Made by a program: the position numbers and the translations under genes | Part shown: in pieces, positions 1-14,908 of the stretch | How positions within the stretch are numbered: the first letter of the stretch is position 1 | Layout: every line of letters begins with the position of its first letter | Notes under the pieces: generated by a model | What the model saw: only the letters and a program-made list of their open reading frames with translations | Told to the model about the DNA's origin: nothing | Database searches by the model: none | Source: Paramecium tetraurelia | Lineage: Eukaryota > Ciliophora > Oligohymenophorea > Peniculida > Parameciidae | Length of the DNA stretch: 64,000 nt | Reading direction: 5' to 3' | Assembly (NCBI RefSeq): GCF_000165425.1 | Contig: NW_001799004.1 | Location: 1-64,000 of the forward strand

Positions 1-3000
1 GACATCCACTCTTTTCGAATAAATATTTATTCAAAGATAGTTTAAACTACTATTTCGAAGATTCTTATTCTTATTTATGAACGAATATTATGTACACATC
101 CTTCCTTAACTTATAACTTATAAAGCATTTTGTAAATAACGTTGCAACCATTTCAAACAAATTTCTTGTTCAATAATGTGGCTTTCCTACTCTAAGCTTT
201 CTTAATATAATTTTATGTAGAATAACTCAAGACATAGCAAAAATGGAGATATGCTGGGAAGAAAAGTCAATAATAATTTAATTTATTCTATCTATATCCC
301 TAAAAACCTTAATGTATGGTTAACTATAACTCTTTATGAATTAATATTTGCCTCATGCATTATAATTATTTCTTAAATATTTATCTTAATGCGCAGCTCA
401 GCTCGATAATATATTTAGCTTATGTATATTTGCTTATAGGGTAAATATTATTAAATTATTGGCTACTTGATATTCTGATTAATAATGAACTTGCTTATCA
501 TACATCCAGAAAATGTTTTATTGTTTTTTTCATATGGAGTTAAAAAAGATATATATATATGTGATTTGTATTCAAAATTAGCAAGAAATGCAGTCAGTAG
601 ATTAATTTGCTATTCTGTATCCCACGAGATAATAGATATAAGGAGAGGCAGAGAAGAAAAGTTACAGTTTATTAAAATTATAAAATGACAGATTTTATCC
701 AGATTTAGAATTAAAATTATGCCAAGGCACTTTGTGTCACTTAGATAGAAACCCCATGTGGAGCATTTTCATAATATAACTGTAAGCATTATTTATGAAG
801 GCTTGAATTAGAAGAAGTACATTGAACAAAAGGAAAATGCATAGAGAGTAAACAAGCTTAGAATAAAAGTTGTGATACAAAAGTTTAAATTTTACAAGAG
901 GTAACTTGGATATTGACTTCAAGAGAGATGGAAATATTATGTGCAGCAATCCTAGACTTTTCTAGAGCATTGAGAATGAATAAAGTTGGGATGTATTGGA
1001 TATACTTAACAAAAAGTTGTTGAATGCCGATCTATATTTTTAAGAACTAAAAACAAATTATGCTGCCTTAAGCAGTATTGGCAGAATCGAAAAGTGCTCA
1101 TTAAAAATTTAAATCCATTCTGTAGAATTAAAAATAAGGTCTATATTTTTTAACAACTTCTACTGATCAGCACACTTAAGGGATCATTATATAATACCCT
1201 CATCAAGTTAAAACGACAGCATACACATTGTATTCTTGATATTGCTCCTCAATCCAAAAATAAATTTAACAAATGTTGATACGAAAGTGTTAAAGATCCA
1301 CAGTAGCTGATCACAAGAACATTTTGTAAAGGTGGATATGAATGGATTGCCATAAGATGAAGAAATGAAATAAAGTCACAATAATTGGGAACAATCTAAA
1401 AAAATAGCATATAATTACTACGTATAGTCGCAATAACTCAGGAGATTTAAGAACATTGCTTAAAATAAAGGATTAATTTGCAAATAATGTCAGATCCCAA
1501 ATAGTCATAAGTTAAGACCTAAGATTTACCCAAAAAAAAAAGGATGAAGGACATTAATTTATATTCATGGCCAAGAATTATAAATACGAAATACAGATAA
1601 GTGTGCTTTAATAATATCGTTAACCTTACTTTTAGTAATACGTCAGCATCAGAATAAATTTGCTTTAATTCTATCTTCCCTTGGAAACTTCAACAACTTC
1701 AATAAGAATGCTCATTAAGTGAGGCTTAGTGTGACACAATACATTTAGATGTTCTCATAATATTTTTCTATTAGAGCACAATTGACCAGCATAAAACAAT
1801 TTGGGGGGCGATAGAGCCAGATAATAGGCTAATAAAAACTATACTCATATACTTATAAATTAAACTTAGGATATCCAAACATATTGCCAGTTATAACAAA
1901 TGGAATTAAAGATTGTTGTTTTGTCTCTCAAATTGTAGATTGGCCAATATCAAATTCAGTGTCAATAGTGTGGTGTCTCCTTTTCATAAGCTAACACAAT
2001 TCTCAAGGAGTCAGTTGTTAATTAAGATTTTTGGCTGAATTTGAGAGAACTTATCAACATCATTAAATATGAATCAATCATTAAAATAACTACGTTTAGT
2101 CAATTAAAAGATTGATAAGAGCAATATCAACGTGGCCATGTTATAAGAGAATACTTAGATAAAAGTAGCAGCTGCTATAGTCAGCCAAATTGACACACTA
2201 AACATTAAAATTATCTTCATAATTATATCCAGAAACTTTGAGGCAATGTAGGTTGAGCACAATTTAGCATTATTAAATACACATAGAGTCATATAATCAG
2301 TTAATTCAACTCTATAAGAATTAGATTTAATTGACTCACAGTATCCAATAATGATTTTGTTTTAGCATAGGCGATTGTAAAAGAAAGTTAATAAGTTCCA
2401 AAAGTTAGGACCAAAATCCAACTATACTGATTCTAAATTTTACAGCCGTTGTTTAGATATTCATGTAATGAAATATTCTATATTATATGATACCCCTGTA
2501 GTGGTATAATAGGTATGTTACATCCTCCTTGAACCTAGATTTTAATAGTACCCTTTAATTTATTAGAAGGAATGAAAAGAAACACTAAGCTCTAAATTGC
2601 TATCTATAATATAGCTCATATGTATAACATATATATTAAATATGAAGACAGTACCAGCATCACAATAACTACATTTCTTTCTAAATTATCAGCCTAACCT
2701 ATAATAAATAAAATTTAGGGAAAAGGAAACCATTTATACATGATATACAGGTTGATGAGCAGTCTAAACCAATGTTTAGGATTTGCTAGAAAATCTTATG
2801 GAGTTCATCTTAACAATTATGAATTAGTCACAGTATAATTTTATGCTTTGCACTGTCCAGAAGAATCTAATTAGACATTACGAGTAAGGAAGCATAAGAA
2901 AGGATTATTGTGCTGTAGAATTAAAGTGAGCTTAAGAACATGTTTAAGATTGGTTCCCATTATTGATAATTTACAGAAGAGTCTAATTCTGTTTACAAGA

Positions 3001-6000
3001 TATGAGTCTGATTTTGCAGCAAAAGAATCAGGCGTGCTCAAATCTTAATCATAAGTTTTAGTATCTCAAGTCCAATAATTAGAATAAATAAATAGTAAAA
3101 AATAATTGACATCAGATACCTATTGACTTTAATAAGAATAATAAAATATAGCTTGTACACCAAAGAGTAAAAATGATTCACAATAATATCGCTCACCTAC
3201 ATGACGTCAATTAGATAAATGAATAGTTGGCTTCACAAGTAGTTGTTCGCGCGAGTATCACTATTGTCCTAAAGAGATCATGAATATTGATTAAGATTGC
3301 CAGGTATTGAGGCAAGAGGCAACAACCCTTTGACATTAGTAACCAACAGCATTAATTTGAGACAAAGAGTTTATTGTAAGTGCTTTGATAGTAACATATA
3401 CCACTTCATTCACTTCCAGTCTTGTGCAGAAGTAATATGAGGTTATATAATATATTCTTGACATAGCTTACAAGTATTTTGAATTACATAAAGACATCTT
3501 GATGTCTTACATGCAGCGCAAATAATAAAAACATTGAGTTCCTTATGTCGCATTAACATCTAATGCACAAAGAAGAAAAAGTTGAAATAATCACAATCAG
3601 CAATAGGGGAGATATATATGGAGTTTACATTCAAATAGTTGGCAGATCTTCAGCAAGTATATGCCAGCATATTTATTACAGGTTGCAAACAAATGATTCT
3701 AGTAAATATACTTCGTTGTAACTCAATTATGCATTGTTTCATTCATGCAAGAAAAGAAACCTTTACATAAAGATGAGAAGTAGTAGCCACTTATGCTTGA
3801 TATGCATTGATAGAGCTTTCAATTCATTTCCATAAACATTAAATTATAAAGGAGAGATACGTTTAGGATTATCTAAGAGATATTAAGAGCACTTGATAAA
3901 CTACAATCAATTTCTAGAGTTGTACTCAAGAAAGAGCCAAGGTCTATAGGTATTTAAGTTATGTGGAAAAATTCCATTATATAAGTGATTAACTTATAAT
4001 ATTTCTGGGACTTGAATTCGAATTAGAGTTAGAAGTTACACAAACTTCACTGTTATATAAGCATTTCAGTAAAGATTGTAATTTGGTTAACCTGATTATA
4101 TGCGATATACAAGCTTTACACTGAAAGGTTAAACAAGTAAGCAACAATAAGGGTATTATATCCAGAAATAAGCAAGAATTGGTAGAAATGAATGATGCTA
4201 AATTTAAATGACATAATGCAATGATTAATTGCTTATTTTACAACAGTACAAAGTTTGGTGGGGTATATAAAAAATAATGCTATATTCATAATATAAATGG
4301 TTAATGGGTCTATAATAGGTATTAGATTAATATTGCGTCGCAAAGAGATCTTGAACATTATGATCGGAAGACATTCCAAAAAAATGCAGCCTATCAACGT
4401 AGAACCCAGCAATAAAATTATGAGATAAAACTCTGTAAAGGAAGAATCTGGTTCTTAATACAAGTAGAAAAAAATTGTAACCTGACTTTAAGCAGAGCAT
4501 ATCACAATTACCATGACAACAACAATAAATCCTTATTTGTTTTCATATTGTGGAGTTATTATTGCAATTTTAGACACAATTAATTGAGTTCAAGAGAGTG
4601 GTGCAAGTTAGTTGTACTAACCGAATATGAAGATATTTTTATTGAAACTGAAAAACAGAAGAGATCAGTAGTCAATTGAATTAGGTAAAATATGCGTTTC
4701 CAACTTATAAAACTACAAGGTGAATCCTTTTATAATTTAATAAAACAAAGGAAACTTTGTGTGTACAGTTCTCACAAATGATTGTGGCTCAAGGGTAATA
4801 TCATGGCTTCATAGTAATCATAAGAGATTCTGATCATTTTAAGATATTCTACAATGAAGGTAGATAGTGAACAAATAAGTTTACAATGTCAGTTATCCAG
4901 ATGATTTCAGTGACACAGGGCTTAAATTTGCATTTATTTAGAAAGCACATGTTAGGCAATGCTATTATTTATCTGCTATAAAGTATGATAGGATGAACTC
5001 CATATATTATTATTGGGCTAAACATGCAGCTAGAATATCCAATAACATGCCCTAAGTTATTCTCATAAGAAGAGCATTTAGTGAAAGTATGTATACATAA
5101 ATAGCATGCGTCACAATCTAAATGGCTCGAGAGAAATCTTTGGTTACCCTTATCAATAATATTGATTTAAATATTATGATTATTATCTAGGTTGAAAGAT
5201 TTTAGTTTTACATCAAATTACATAAAGTCTATAAATCTAACATTCTTCTTATCTTCATAAATTCAATTTTATTTAATGGTTGGGTTAGAAAATATATCTT
5301 AAATAGATTTTGCAGTTTAACAAATTTCAAATAGTGAACCTAGAGAGGTATAAAGAACTGCATGGTGTATAATCTTTAGATAATACATCTGATTATATCA
5401 AGCAAATGTCAAGAATGCTAGAGAATATATTGTAAGGATAGATATTTAAGATTGTTAGGACGGTTAATGTATCCATCAAAACAATCTTTAGTAAGTCATC
5501 AACATAGGTAAGGCCATACAAAGTTCTTAAAAATTGCTATGATATAGAATTAGAGTCATCATTTAAAGTTAAATAACTTTGCAGGACTTTTATTAAAATG
5601 TTGTTTGTATGAGGAATTGCATCAATGGCACAAAAATATGATCACTATGATTTGAGAAAGCAACAATGCCAACCTGTATTTGAATTATGTGAACAGAATA
5701 TAGGCTCAAATTTATTTAGGAATAATTTCTAAATATCTTTGAAAGGTACAGATGGTATACAAATTAAAAAATCCTTGAAGAAACTCACATTATTAATCGA
5801 AACCGATATTTGTGCTTAACATATAGAATAATCACAAGATGAGAACTCAACAACACATAATATTATAACTTTGTAACTCCTTATAAGAAGAATTTCAAAA
5901 AGGATTGTGGATGTTTTAGAGGTTTAATAAATCGTCCTTGCTTCAAGGATTATATAGATCTCACAAATAATTTTCAGACATACAAAATGGGTAGAGGTTT

Positions 6001-8260
6001 ATCTGTTTTGGAAATTAGTAGATGCCTAATCAATGTTGTGCATTTCATAGGATAAAAAATTCAATTACTATAGTGACATTTAGTTGTTTTAAGCGCAGAT
6101 ATCGCACAGAATGTAACGTTCGACATTTATTGTTTGGATATCATTTCAGGTGATGGACAGTGAACTACAAGATTTGAAATTGATATTATAAAAGTTGCAT
6201 CCGGCTGAAAATAAGAAGCTGAGTCCAAGGATTATTTTTAAAAGCCTTAAATGCAATAAGTGTAGACATGTGAATTCCAACAAGGTAACCCTGCTTTTGG
6301 CCATTAAATGCGAACATGGCTGTTATTGTGTTGCAGAAGGGCAAATAAAGGTTTGAAAATACTTTATACAAGCAAGACAATGACACTCGTTAGAGGTATT
6401 CTTAAAAGATTCAGAAGAATTTAAAACAGGCAAGTATTTTACCTGATGTTAATTTTTTAGAAATTATAATTTAGGTTGTGGTCATATTTTAATAATTAAT
6501 TCGCGAATTGTTGTATAAGTTAGAACAATTAGTAATGATTCAAGAAAAATTACATTTGGAGCACCATTTGATGAAGAATCATTCAACATAATCATTGGCA
6601 TATAATTCATCAGAGGCAATTCTAATAAATATCACCAAACACAACTATAAAATCTTAAATTGGTTTTCGCATACTGTTGTGCCTTTGTAGATTTCATTTA
6701 TCATACTTTGTCCATCTTCATATACTCATATTTTGATTGATATCGCTACTTCTAAATTAAATAATGAATATTGTGACTGTGTCTAAATTCAACAAACTTT
6801 TTCAGAATGTTACATAATTGGTAGTTGACCCAATTAATTTTATGTATAAAGATTTTATCGAACAATAAAGCTATCCTCAAAATAAGAAAAAAATGAAAAA
6901 GTTGAATAGAGCATTATACATACAATTTATAAGGAATAATTCTACATAAGCGGCATTATTTACCATTTTAAAAATGGTAGCTAAAGAGCAAACCCTAATA
7001 CTGATTATCTGACATTCAGTAGTCTTATCTGGCTTAGGTTTGAAAAAGCCCAAATAATTGCTGCTATCTAGCTATAAGCTAAGTTTTTGAGAAGCTTCTA
7101 ATTTTACTCAAGTATTTTCTGCATCCAAAACTAATAAGACATCAGTCAACTTTTTTCCTTGTGCTCTGCTTCACCTAATCTAGTGCTACATGTTAATGTT
7201 ATTATCAAGTGACATGCAATTTATTAGAAACAATTTTGGCAGTGTTAAACATTGTGTTTTAGCTATTGCATAATCAATACACTGCCTACTATTACAGAAA
7301 TAGCATTAATTTGCCCAATTTTTCTATTCTGTTTGCCCATGAACTTTTTCTGAGATCTAGCAGTTGTTCCACTTTTGATGAGTGATTCTATCTTTATTTT
7401 GCTGTAACAATTCTGTCAGACTTGTTTTGACTGCAGCTAATTTTAAGTGCTGCCTCTATCCATGTTATACGATCAAATTACAGAAATGACCTGTTAAGCA
7501 GCGCAAAACAATGCATAACTATATGTTTTTATGATAAACAAAATTTTTCTCAAAAACCTCAAAAGTAATATTTAATGCCCAGTATCGCTACTCTCATTAG
7601 AACAAAATATTTAGTCTCTGATTTTTGTATACTTGAGGATATACTTTAGATTCCAATAGTGCAGTCAAATTACAACATATTGCATGACATTTGTATGCAA
7701 TAATGGAAGAAGTGAGTAATTTATATCATCTTATTCTATTGGTTGAGGTATCCCACATGTAGAAATAGCGTTGCCTATCCTACTAATATTATTATACATG
7801 TTTATCTTGCAATATCTTTTAGTTGCATGTAGAATAAATGCAATATATGTTGTTTTAGTTTCTCTCCTGATTTTATGATAATATCAGCACATTAAATTAA
7901 ATTAGCAAAACATGTATTACTTCAGAAATTTAGTGAATGCTCTAATTGTATTCTAAGCATTAAACTAGTACAACAAGTATTGAAGTTGCCTATCACGTGT
8001 CCAATTTACTTCGTTAATATACGTCAAGTTGTAATTTTGATACACGCCATCTGTTACAAGCTGAGTAGTTATTCTAAGTATTTTTCTAATAACAAATGTT
8101 TGCTAATCCTGTATTTAAGGATGTTAACCTGAAAAATGATGAATATAATCATTGAAATGATTTGCTTTCAAAGTAGCCTATATTACAATACTGTGTACTG
8201 TTGCCTCTTTTCATAAAGCCCATAAAATAGATAATGTAACACGTTAGACTAACCGAAGGC
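1..8260. other. Gene-poor region, coding-like composition without a supported gene
   Basis: Base composition (roughly 30% GC by eye) is closer to Paramecium coding DNA than to its very AT-rich spacers, yet TGA and its reverse complement occur about equally often and no frame stays open with a convincing protein. The longest TGA-free runs on the plus strand (about 1357-2034, 2190-2575 and 2572-3120) are no longer than expected by chance when TGA is the only stop, and their Asp+Glu content is low (about 6%). A run at about 853-1165 is richer in acidic residues and is the best candidate for a coding relic. No reverse transcriptase, transposase or other motif was recognised. Confidence 0.5.
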
Positions 8261-8469
8261 TTGATAGAAAAAACCCACAAACAATAACCATCATAAATAA
8301 ACTCCGCAAATCTGGGTTTCTGTTACTTTGATTATATCCACATTTTAATAACCATCCTCTCCATCCTCTGGGTATCTAGCGTATTTAAACATAGAAAATT
8401 ATTAATTATCGCAATAATATCCTAATCCTGAGAAATATGCAAATTCCAAATTGAAGACTGAGGAATAGA

Positions 8470-9501
8470 TCAGACTACCCTTTATAATGAAGATACTTTG
8501 GACAGTACAGAGGCCTAATGGCCTTAATTAATTGCTTACCACATGATGGAGAGTTAAAAATATTAGATCACCCACTCCCACACGATCCTTAACTTACTTA
8601 TATGGTTTCCTTTTCCATGTTGGACTACCATTGTCTAGCACCTTAATATTTTAATCATTATATTTTTACTCCAGATAAAATCACTTAAAAATTATCGAGT
8701 ATCTGTTGTACTTAGGTTCATTTTCAGAGGATTCCCATAGACTCCTTCATCATAATTAATATAAAAAGCATATCTCTCCTGCATCTCTTATGTATATTAT
8801 TTAATTAGGCTTAACTCAAAGTCATTGGTTACATTAAAAATTTTAATCTCCAATATTGAACTTTGCAAGGTTTAATATTTACTTCTGTTCGTTAGGTAGC
8901 CTTAAAAATAAGTAAATTTCCTATCTAACATAATTATTTTATCTTGATCACTCAATCTAACTTAATTTCCAGAATATTTCATATTCTTTTATTCTTCTAG
9001 TGACTTAACGATATCTTCTTTGGCTAGAATTATCTATTATAATTCATTAATATCCGCCTCCTTACTTTCAAATTGAATTTCATTCACAAAATCCTTAAGT
9101 TTATTTCTTTCCTCCTTCTACTCCTGGTTCTTCTTGAGTTCATTATTCTCTTTTTAAGTTCCCTCACCTTTAGGCAAAAAGTTTATTCTCTTTATGTATT
9201 CAGGATATTACCTGCTATAGTTGTGGTTTGGAGCAGGTTTTATATAAAAGGGGGAGAGTTAACTATTTCGATTTATTTTTTGTTCTTAATATTATCTCTA
9301 TTAGGGGATTTCTGTCTCAATGATTTTATTCTAAACAAAAATAACATTTATTTGGGTTTCCTTTTTAGCTTTAAAGCACAATTTAGTTTCTCCTTTGTTT
9401 AAGAGTATATCTTCCAAAGTATCCATCACCACCTATTATTAATTATCTTACTCATAAGTTTAGATTGGTTATTTTTTATAGTTAAGTTGTACTATGCTCA
9501 T
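8470..9501 (-). CDS. Coiled-coil protein of unknown function, possibly damaged 3' end
   Basis: With TAA/TAG as Gln, a frame stays open for about 280 codons from the ATG at 9501 (protein start MSIVQLNYKK) and is rich in Glu, Lys, Gln and Asn, unlike its surroundings. The middle, roughly residues 110-175, is a strong coiled-coil candidate (KENNELKKNQEQKEERNKL, then repeated E/K heptads). Near 8654-8670 the frame must shift, by an unrecognised intron or an indel, to continue into a segment reading VLDNGSPTW and DRVGVGDLIF. A 25-nt GTAAG...TTAG intron at 8515-8539 is likely, giving a TGA at 8470; without it the frame would run to 8291. No family was recognised. The nearby plus-strand hydrophobic ORF is its antisense shadow. 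It could be a gene in decay. Confidence 0.5.
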
Positions 9502-12500
9502 TAAAGGATTTTCACAAAAGTGGCCTTAATTCTCATTTTTAGATGAAGAGAAATTCTGTTCTGTATGAAACTTATCTCAAGTATTGGTTGATCAATAAGA
9601 TGGAATGTTCTCCATGCTAAATATATTTTTAAATTCTATTGATAATTGTTACTAGCAAAAAATTCATAAAAACAATAAATACTTACCCTAAAGTTTATTT
9701 AAAATTGGTATTAGGGCAATAGTTCTTGCATCAAAAAGAATAGAGGCTATTTAGTTTTGGAGGTGTGAAATCTAATGATTGTAGCGATGTTACAGTTGAA
9801 AAAGAAGAAAGAAATAGTTATCTCAGCTTGATTAGGAATAAATATATATAACTAATCTTAATTGAAATTGTTGGGCTAAAATGCATATGCTCAATTTACT
9901 ACTATTAAACAAAGGTATTATCAACATAATCAAGCCAAATAATGAAGATAATTCTGATCTGTAATTTATTGGCCCAGAGAAAGAGGCCTTTTAACAATGG
10001 AACTTGTCATATTGAGGTGTATATTGTTTTTGAAATTTTCTGGTGTCATAATTCCACTCTAGAGGTGGGAAGAAACCGATTATGTACTATTAATATATAT
10101 TTGGTACGGCTGGTATTCTCACACCATAGGTTCTTAATTTTATGAATTGACTTCTTTGTGAGTTTGAATATGGTTACAGCTCATTTTTATTCTGGAAATC
10201 AAAATCAATTTAGAGGCTCTGGTTGTAGAAGTCAGATTTATGCTACTTTATAATCTAGCAATTTGCTCTTATTCAAGCAAACTTATGTTCGCTGCTAAAG
10301 TATTATATATTCGGATTGCGGAAGTATGTGATTAGATTCCATGAGGATTTCATGCTTGAATTTAATTTTGTATTACTAATGTGAAATAGGTCGTCAATTT
10401 AGAAGTTAGAATGTAAGGAAGTTGAGAAAAGTTAGATTAGATTTTATATGGTTACTATTTTGTATAACTTCAGTTTGATGATTGTTAAAAGTATTTTTTA
10501 ATAATGTATTGGTCAAAGAAGATAATATTCTGCTTGGATAGCTATCCAGGCTCACTTCTCTTATTGAATGAACGAATCTTTTATCTGAGATTTTGAAAAA
10601 TCTTATATAAAATGCGATTCAGTCCAGAGATGCTATTTTAGCTTAACACTAATTGCGAATTTTAAATGAGCGCTACAAGAGGAATGCTTATTCAAATTTC
10701 TGGAGCTGCCTGCTATCATTTATCATCAAGACCTCTGCATATATGTATCTAGGTTATGCAAAATCAAATGCTCTAATTAGGCAAATACTTTATTAGAGAA
10801 CTTGAGTTTTAATACTCCAAAACGGTGCTTAGTCTTAGTCCTTACACCAAAGGTAATAGTGTTGATAGTAATTGAAAAGTCTGCGAGAATGGGGACAATC
10901 ATATGAAAAGTTTCAAACAAAAGTATTTAATATTTGTCATTCTTTTGAGAATTCCTCCACAATATAAGACTAGAGCAATTTTAATGAATAATTTCCAACA
11001 TCTTTATAGTCACTTTTTGAAAGAAGAATTTCAAGTATTAAAATTGAGGAAACCTTCACTCCACCAATTTGTCGGTCTGTATATAGCTAGCTATTCTTAA
11101 TTAATTTGACCAAAATTGCCTCGATTAAGAATATAAAAAGCCAAACTATAAAAATTGGATCAGAAACGCAAATTTACAATTCATAGATTAAAATCATGTA
11201 ATTACTTTTTTAAAGCCATTATGCAATATTTTCACTAAAGACAATCGTTACAAGTCTGTGATTGCATTTCTGTTTGATGATATCCAAAAGGCAATACTAT
11301 AATCAGCTATAATTGACATAAACAATACGAGGATAAGGTGCAACGAACATTTTAGATCTGATGTCTGATAGAACCTGCAACATTTATTAAAATTAGAAAC
11401 ATTTAATTCAGCTGCACTTACAATCAGCGGAATATTAGGGAGGTTGTTGAATAATTATACAGAAATTTTGCAAACTATAAGGAAGCAATTAAAAATTTTT
11501 AAAAGAAGCATCGAGTTTTGTGTTAGACAAAGTGGTATCCTAGATTATATAGTTTCAAACTCAATAAGCAAGAAAAAGTGTCAGTGTAAAATATTGAAAA
11601 ATGGCTTAGCGCTCTTATTAATAACACATACAAGTGTGGCTCAAGTATCGTTCTACTTAGTAATATTTTATTCACATTCCTACAAAAAAATAACAATTTA
11701 CCTTGAAACAACATGCAGGAAAGATAAATTTTAGAAGTAAGACCAAACACCAACTACTTCAATTTAATTGTAATCAACATCCCATTATCCGTAGTCTCAA
11801 CAAATGCATCCAACTTCAAATTTAGAGAAGAAACTCTTTGTAAACTAAGTATGCAATCTAAAACGCTTCTCAATCACTATGGCAAATATATGAGCGCATA
11901 ATTAGGATTTAACAATTAACACATTTAATGGCGAAAAAAATTTTATATTCATAAATTCCTTATGATTTGGGCTTCAAGTATGTTTTCAACATTAGGCGCT
12001 AGAAGTGCTTTAAGTGGATTAATAAACTTTGCAATTCCCACTAGAGTAAGTGAGGGCATTACAAACTATAGTTCCTAGAAATGCACTTGCACCAGAAACA
12101 TTGTAAAATTACATACTCTCTGAAATAGCCACTAAATTATCGGGTTAAGGGCTAAAATCTTAAAAATGTTAGCAAAAAGCTGTAAATCAATAATATTTAT
12201 GTTTAGGAGCATGTCTGTTGATCATAACTTCGAGATTCGCAATAGAAATATGTAGTGCTAATATTAGATAAACGAAAAATAGTTCAAGGTTTTCTAAAGC
12301 AGCAGAAGTTGAGTGCATAACTTTCAAAACATTTGAAACTTGAAAGATTAAAGGTAGAATAAAGAGGTTTAAATAAGAAGCCAAAGTTTACTTATTTTTT
12401 GGAAACTTCTTGAGGTCAGAAATGCTAGCATAAAGTAAACGTCCACAAACTCTACAATAGATGGTATTTAAATTAAGGATAGAAAGGAATTGATTTATTA

Positions 12501-14578
12501 CATAACATAATTTAAGAACCAGCAACTTACATGGGTGAGATTTAATAGAAAAGCGAATTAAGCAAAAAAGATAATATCTTAATCGAGCAAAGTGGAAGGA
12601 AGATTGCCACTCACTCAGACCCAGTAACATAATGTTAATAGTAGAATGCACCCAGCACAGCTAAAGGAATTAATTTTACCTTAAGAACTATAAAATTTTC
12701 CCTTCAGAAGAACCAATAGCATCAGTATTTACAGTACCAATACCAAAGACAAAGCTACTATATTCTATTTTGGTATACTTTGTTGTTTATCCTTGAAATT
12801 AAAATAAATAGTAGCGGTTGTAGAATTGCTCAAGTGTTGATTGAATGTTGACGAACGCTATGCTCTGAATTTAACCTCTAGAGTATAATGTACAAGTAGG
12901 AGCTTTTAGGCTAAATTCTTAATGGTAGTAGGAAGGCACGTAAAATACAACCAATAGTTAGGTTAGCATAGCTACTCCACTTTTTGAAGATTTAAATGAT
13001 GTTGACTAAAAGAAATAGCTAGAAATACATTAAGGACATGGCTATAATAAACTAAAATGCTGAATCACACTCATAATAAAAACTGAGATGCACAAGGGTT
13101 TTTATTATGTCCTAAGAAATAGAACGACTTAATAATCGTTGCTAAACATTCTACAACTGTGATGGCAGGTATGGCATAGGATGGAGCAAAAAAAATCACA
13201 ACATAAACCAAATAACAATTCAGTGTTGAAGTATTTAAATACTAATGAGAATTTTATATACAAAAGTGATTTATTACTAGTATAGGATATTCAAAAACAA
13301 CATTACAAGATGTCAATTAACAAGTATCACAGATAGATACTTGGGACAACCAAGAGTTGAATTTGTTTACAATTTTGCGACCCCGTTATCAAAAACCATA
13401 TCCACAATCAGCATGATTAGCTTGCTAATTGCAAACATTATCATAATTAGCATCATGTTTGTCATTTAAGCATTGAAAGAAAACTGTTGTTATAATAACA
13501 ATATAAAGGTTTATTGTTACGATTATTAAAGTTCAGTAGACAATCTTTTAATAGCCTATCAAAGCTTATTTGGAATTAGCAAAACATTATTATATATAAT
13601 AATTTACTCAAGTTCCCCATCTTATGCAGGTCATCTAATTCGGTATCATAATTTCAATAAAGGAACCTTTCATATTTACTTGCAGCTTAAGATTTCCGAG
13701 ATGCACATATTGTTGAAGGATTAAAAACAAGTAGAAATTTTTTTGTTGCTTAACTAAATACTCACAAATATTAGTTCAGCCGCAACTAAATATCAGAACC
13801 TTCACAAGTGATGCAGTTTAGAATTGAAGGCAATATGGATTGCGATGTGTTTGTTTAAAAGAGTTATATAGATTGCATTTATTTATCTCCATCAGTATGG
13901 TATTTAGAGCATAAGTTGGGTATTGAAAAATAAGAAATCAAAGTAATGAACTCACTTGCCTGCTTATTTTAAACAGTTAAAACTTTTTAGGAATGCTTAA
14001 AAAATAGTGCAATATACATAATATTAATGAATGATCGGTCCACAAGAGATATTAGCTTGTAAGTTTTTATAAATTAATAATTTTTTTATGTAAATAATCA
14101 TATTCTAGTCTTTTACATTTAATTATACCGTTGCAATTTAATCATTTATATGATTTAGTCTTGCTATTAAAAACTAATGGTTGAGATGGGAGCCTCCATG
14201 TGGGGCAGTGAATTAACTGGGACTCTTGTTACATGAATCAAAAAAGGATGTGTAAACTATTACCTATTATTCGAGCAAGCTTCTTAATTACAATAGGCAA
14301 TTTTTTTTGTGATGTTACTAATAATCAAGATTCAAAATTCCTGTATTTTCAGTTGGTATATTTTTATATCCTACATATTATAAACATATAAGTTATTTTG
14401 AAAATTCCGTGCAATTACTTCTATTCAATAATTACATATAAGTCACAAAAATAGTATTAGGCAGCAGCAATAAGGGCAAAAAGTACATGTAATAGATCAG
14501 AAGTTTGCAACAAATTTGGGATTAACTACATAATAATTGCTTGCTAAACGTGGATAAGTAGTTTTAAATCCTCAAAAC
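9502..14578. other. Gene-poor region, no supported gene
   Basis: Five kilobases of moderately AT-rich sequence without a convincing gene. The longest protein-like run is on the plus strand at about 11369-11908 (180 codons without TGA; it includes LLNNYTEILQTIRKQL), but it turns into low-complexity Ser/Thr/Gln sequence and has no recognised motif. Runs of this length are expected by chance with a single stop codon. Short minus-strand runs near 11523-11753 and 12187-12651 are equally unconvincing. Confidence 0.45.
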
Positions 14579-14908
14579 ATGATGTCAAAAGACATCAATC
14601 AAAGTTTGAACATGATTGATATGCCAATAAAAGATCAATATGTAAACGAAGAATAACAACTATATGCTTCTGCAGAGTCACAAAACCCTTAATCCTTAGT
14701 TGATTCACAGTATGGAGTCAGGATTGTAGTTTTAGACACAATTTTTCATCCATTTCCAAAGAAGGAAAAATCGAGGTCAAGATTTCTCGCAAGTGTTGCC
14801 ACCAGTATTAATTTGCGCTAGCAAATATATCAGCTGTTAATTAAATCAGGTAAAATATATGTCTATATGAAAATGATATTTGGGAATCCTTAAATTATAT
14901 TACTGTGA
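14579..14908 (+). CDS. Small telomere-proximal ORF, possible 5' gene fragment
   Basis: An ATG at 14579 opens a 109-residue frame ending at TGA 14906-14908. The first 90 residues look genuine: acidic/Gln-rich start (IDMPIKDQYVNEEQQ), then a conserved-looking stretch GVRIVVLDTIFHPFPKKEKS, with base composition above the flanking AT-rich DNA. From about residue 91 the composition becomes that of the noncoding flank, so this may be the 5' end of a longer gene cut off before the telomere 1.5 kb downstream. No family was recognised and no short intron restores a longer frame. Confidence 0.35.

Noticed and set aside
1900-2110. Possible zinc-ribbon transposase start (CQQCGVSFS)
   Set aside because: All three plus frames are open and plausible here; no downstream catalytic motif was seen.
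9073-9402. Hydrophobic plus-strand ORF rich in Leu/Phe that looks like a membrane protein
   Set aside because: It is the antisense of the Lys/Glu-rich coiled-coil gene on the minus strand.
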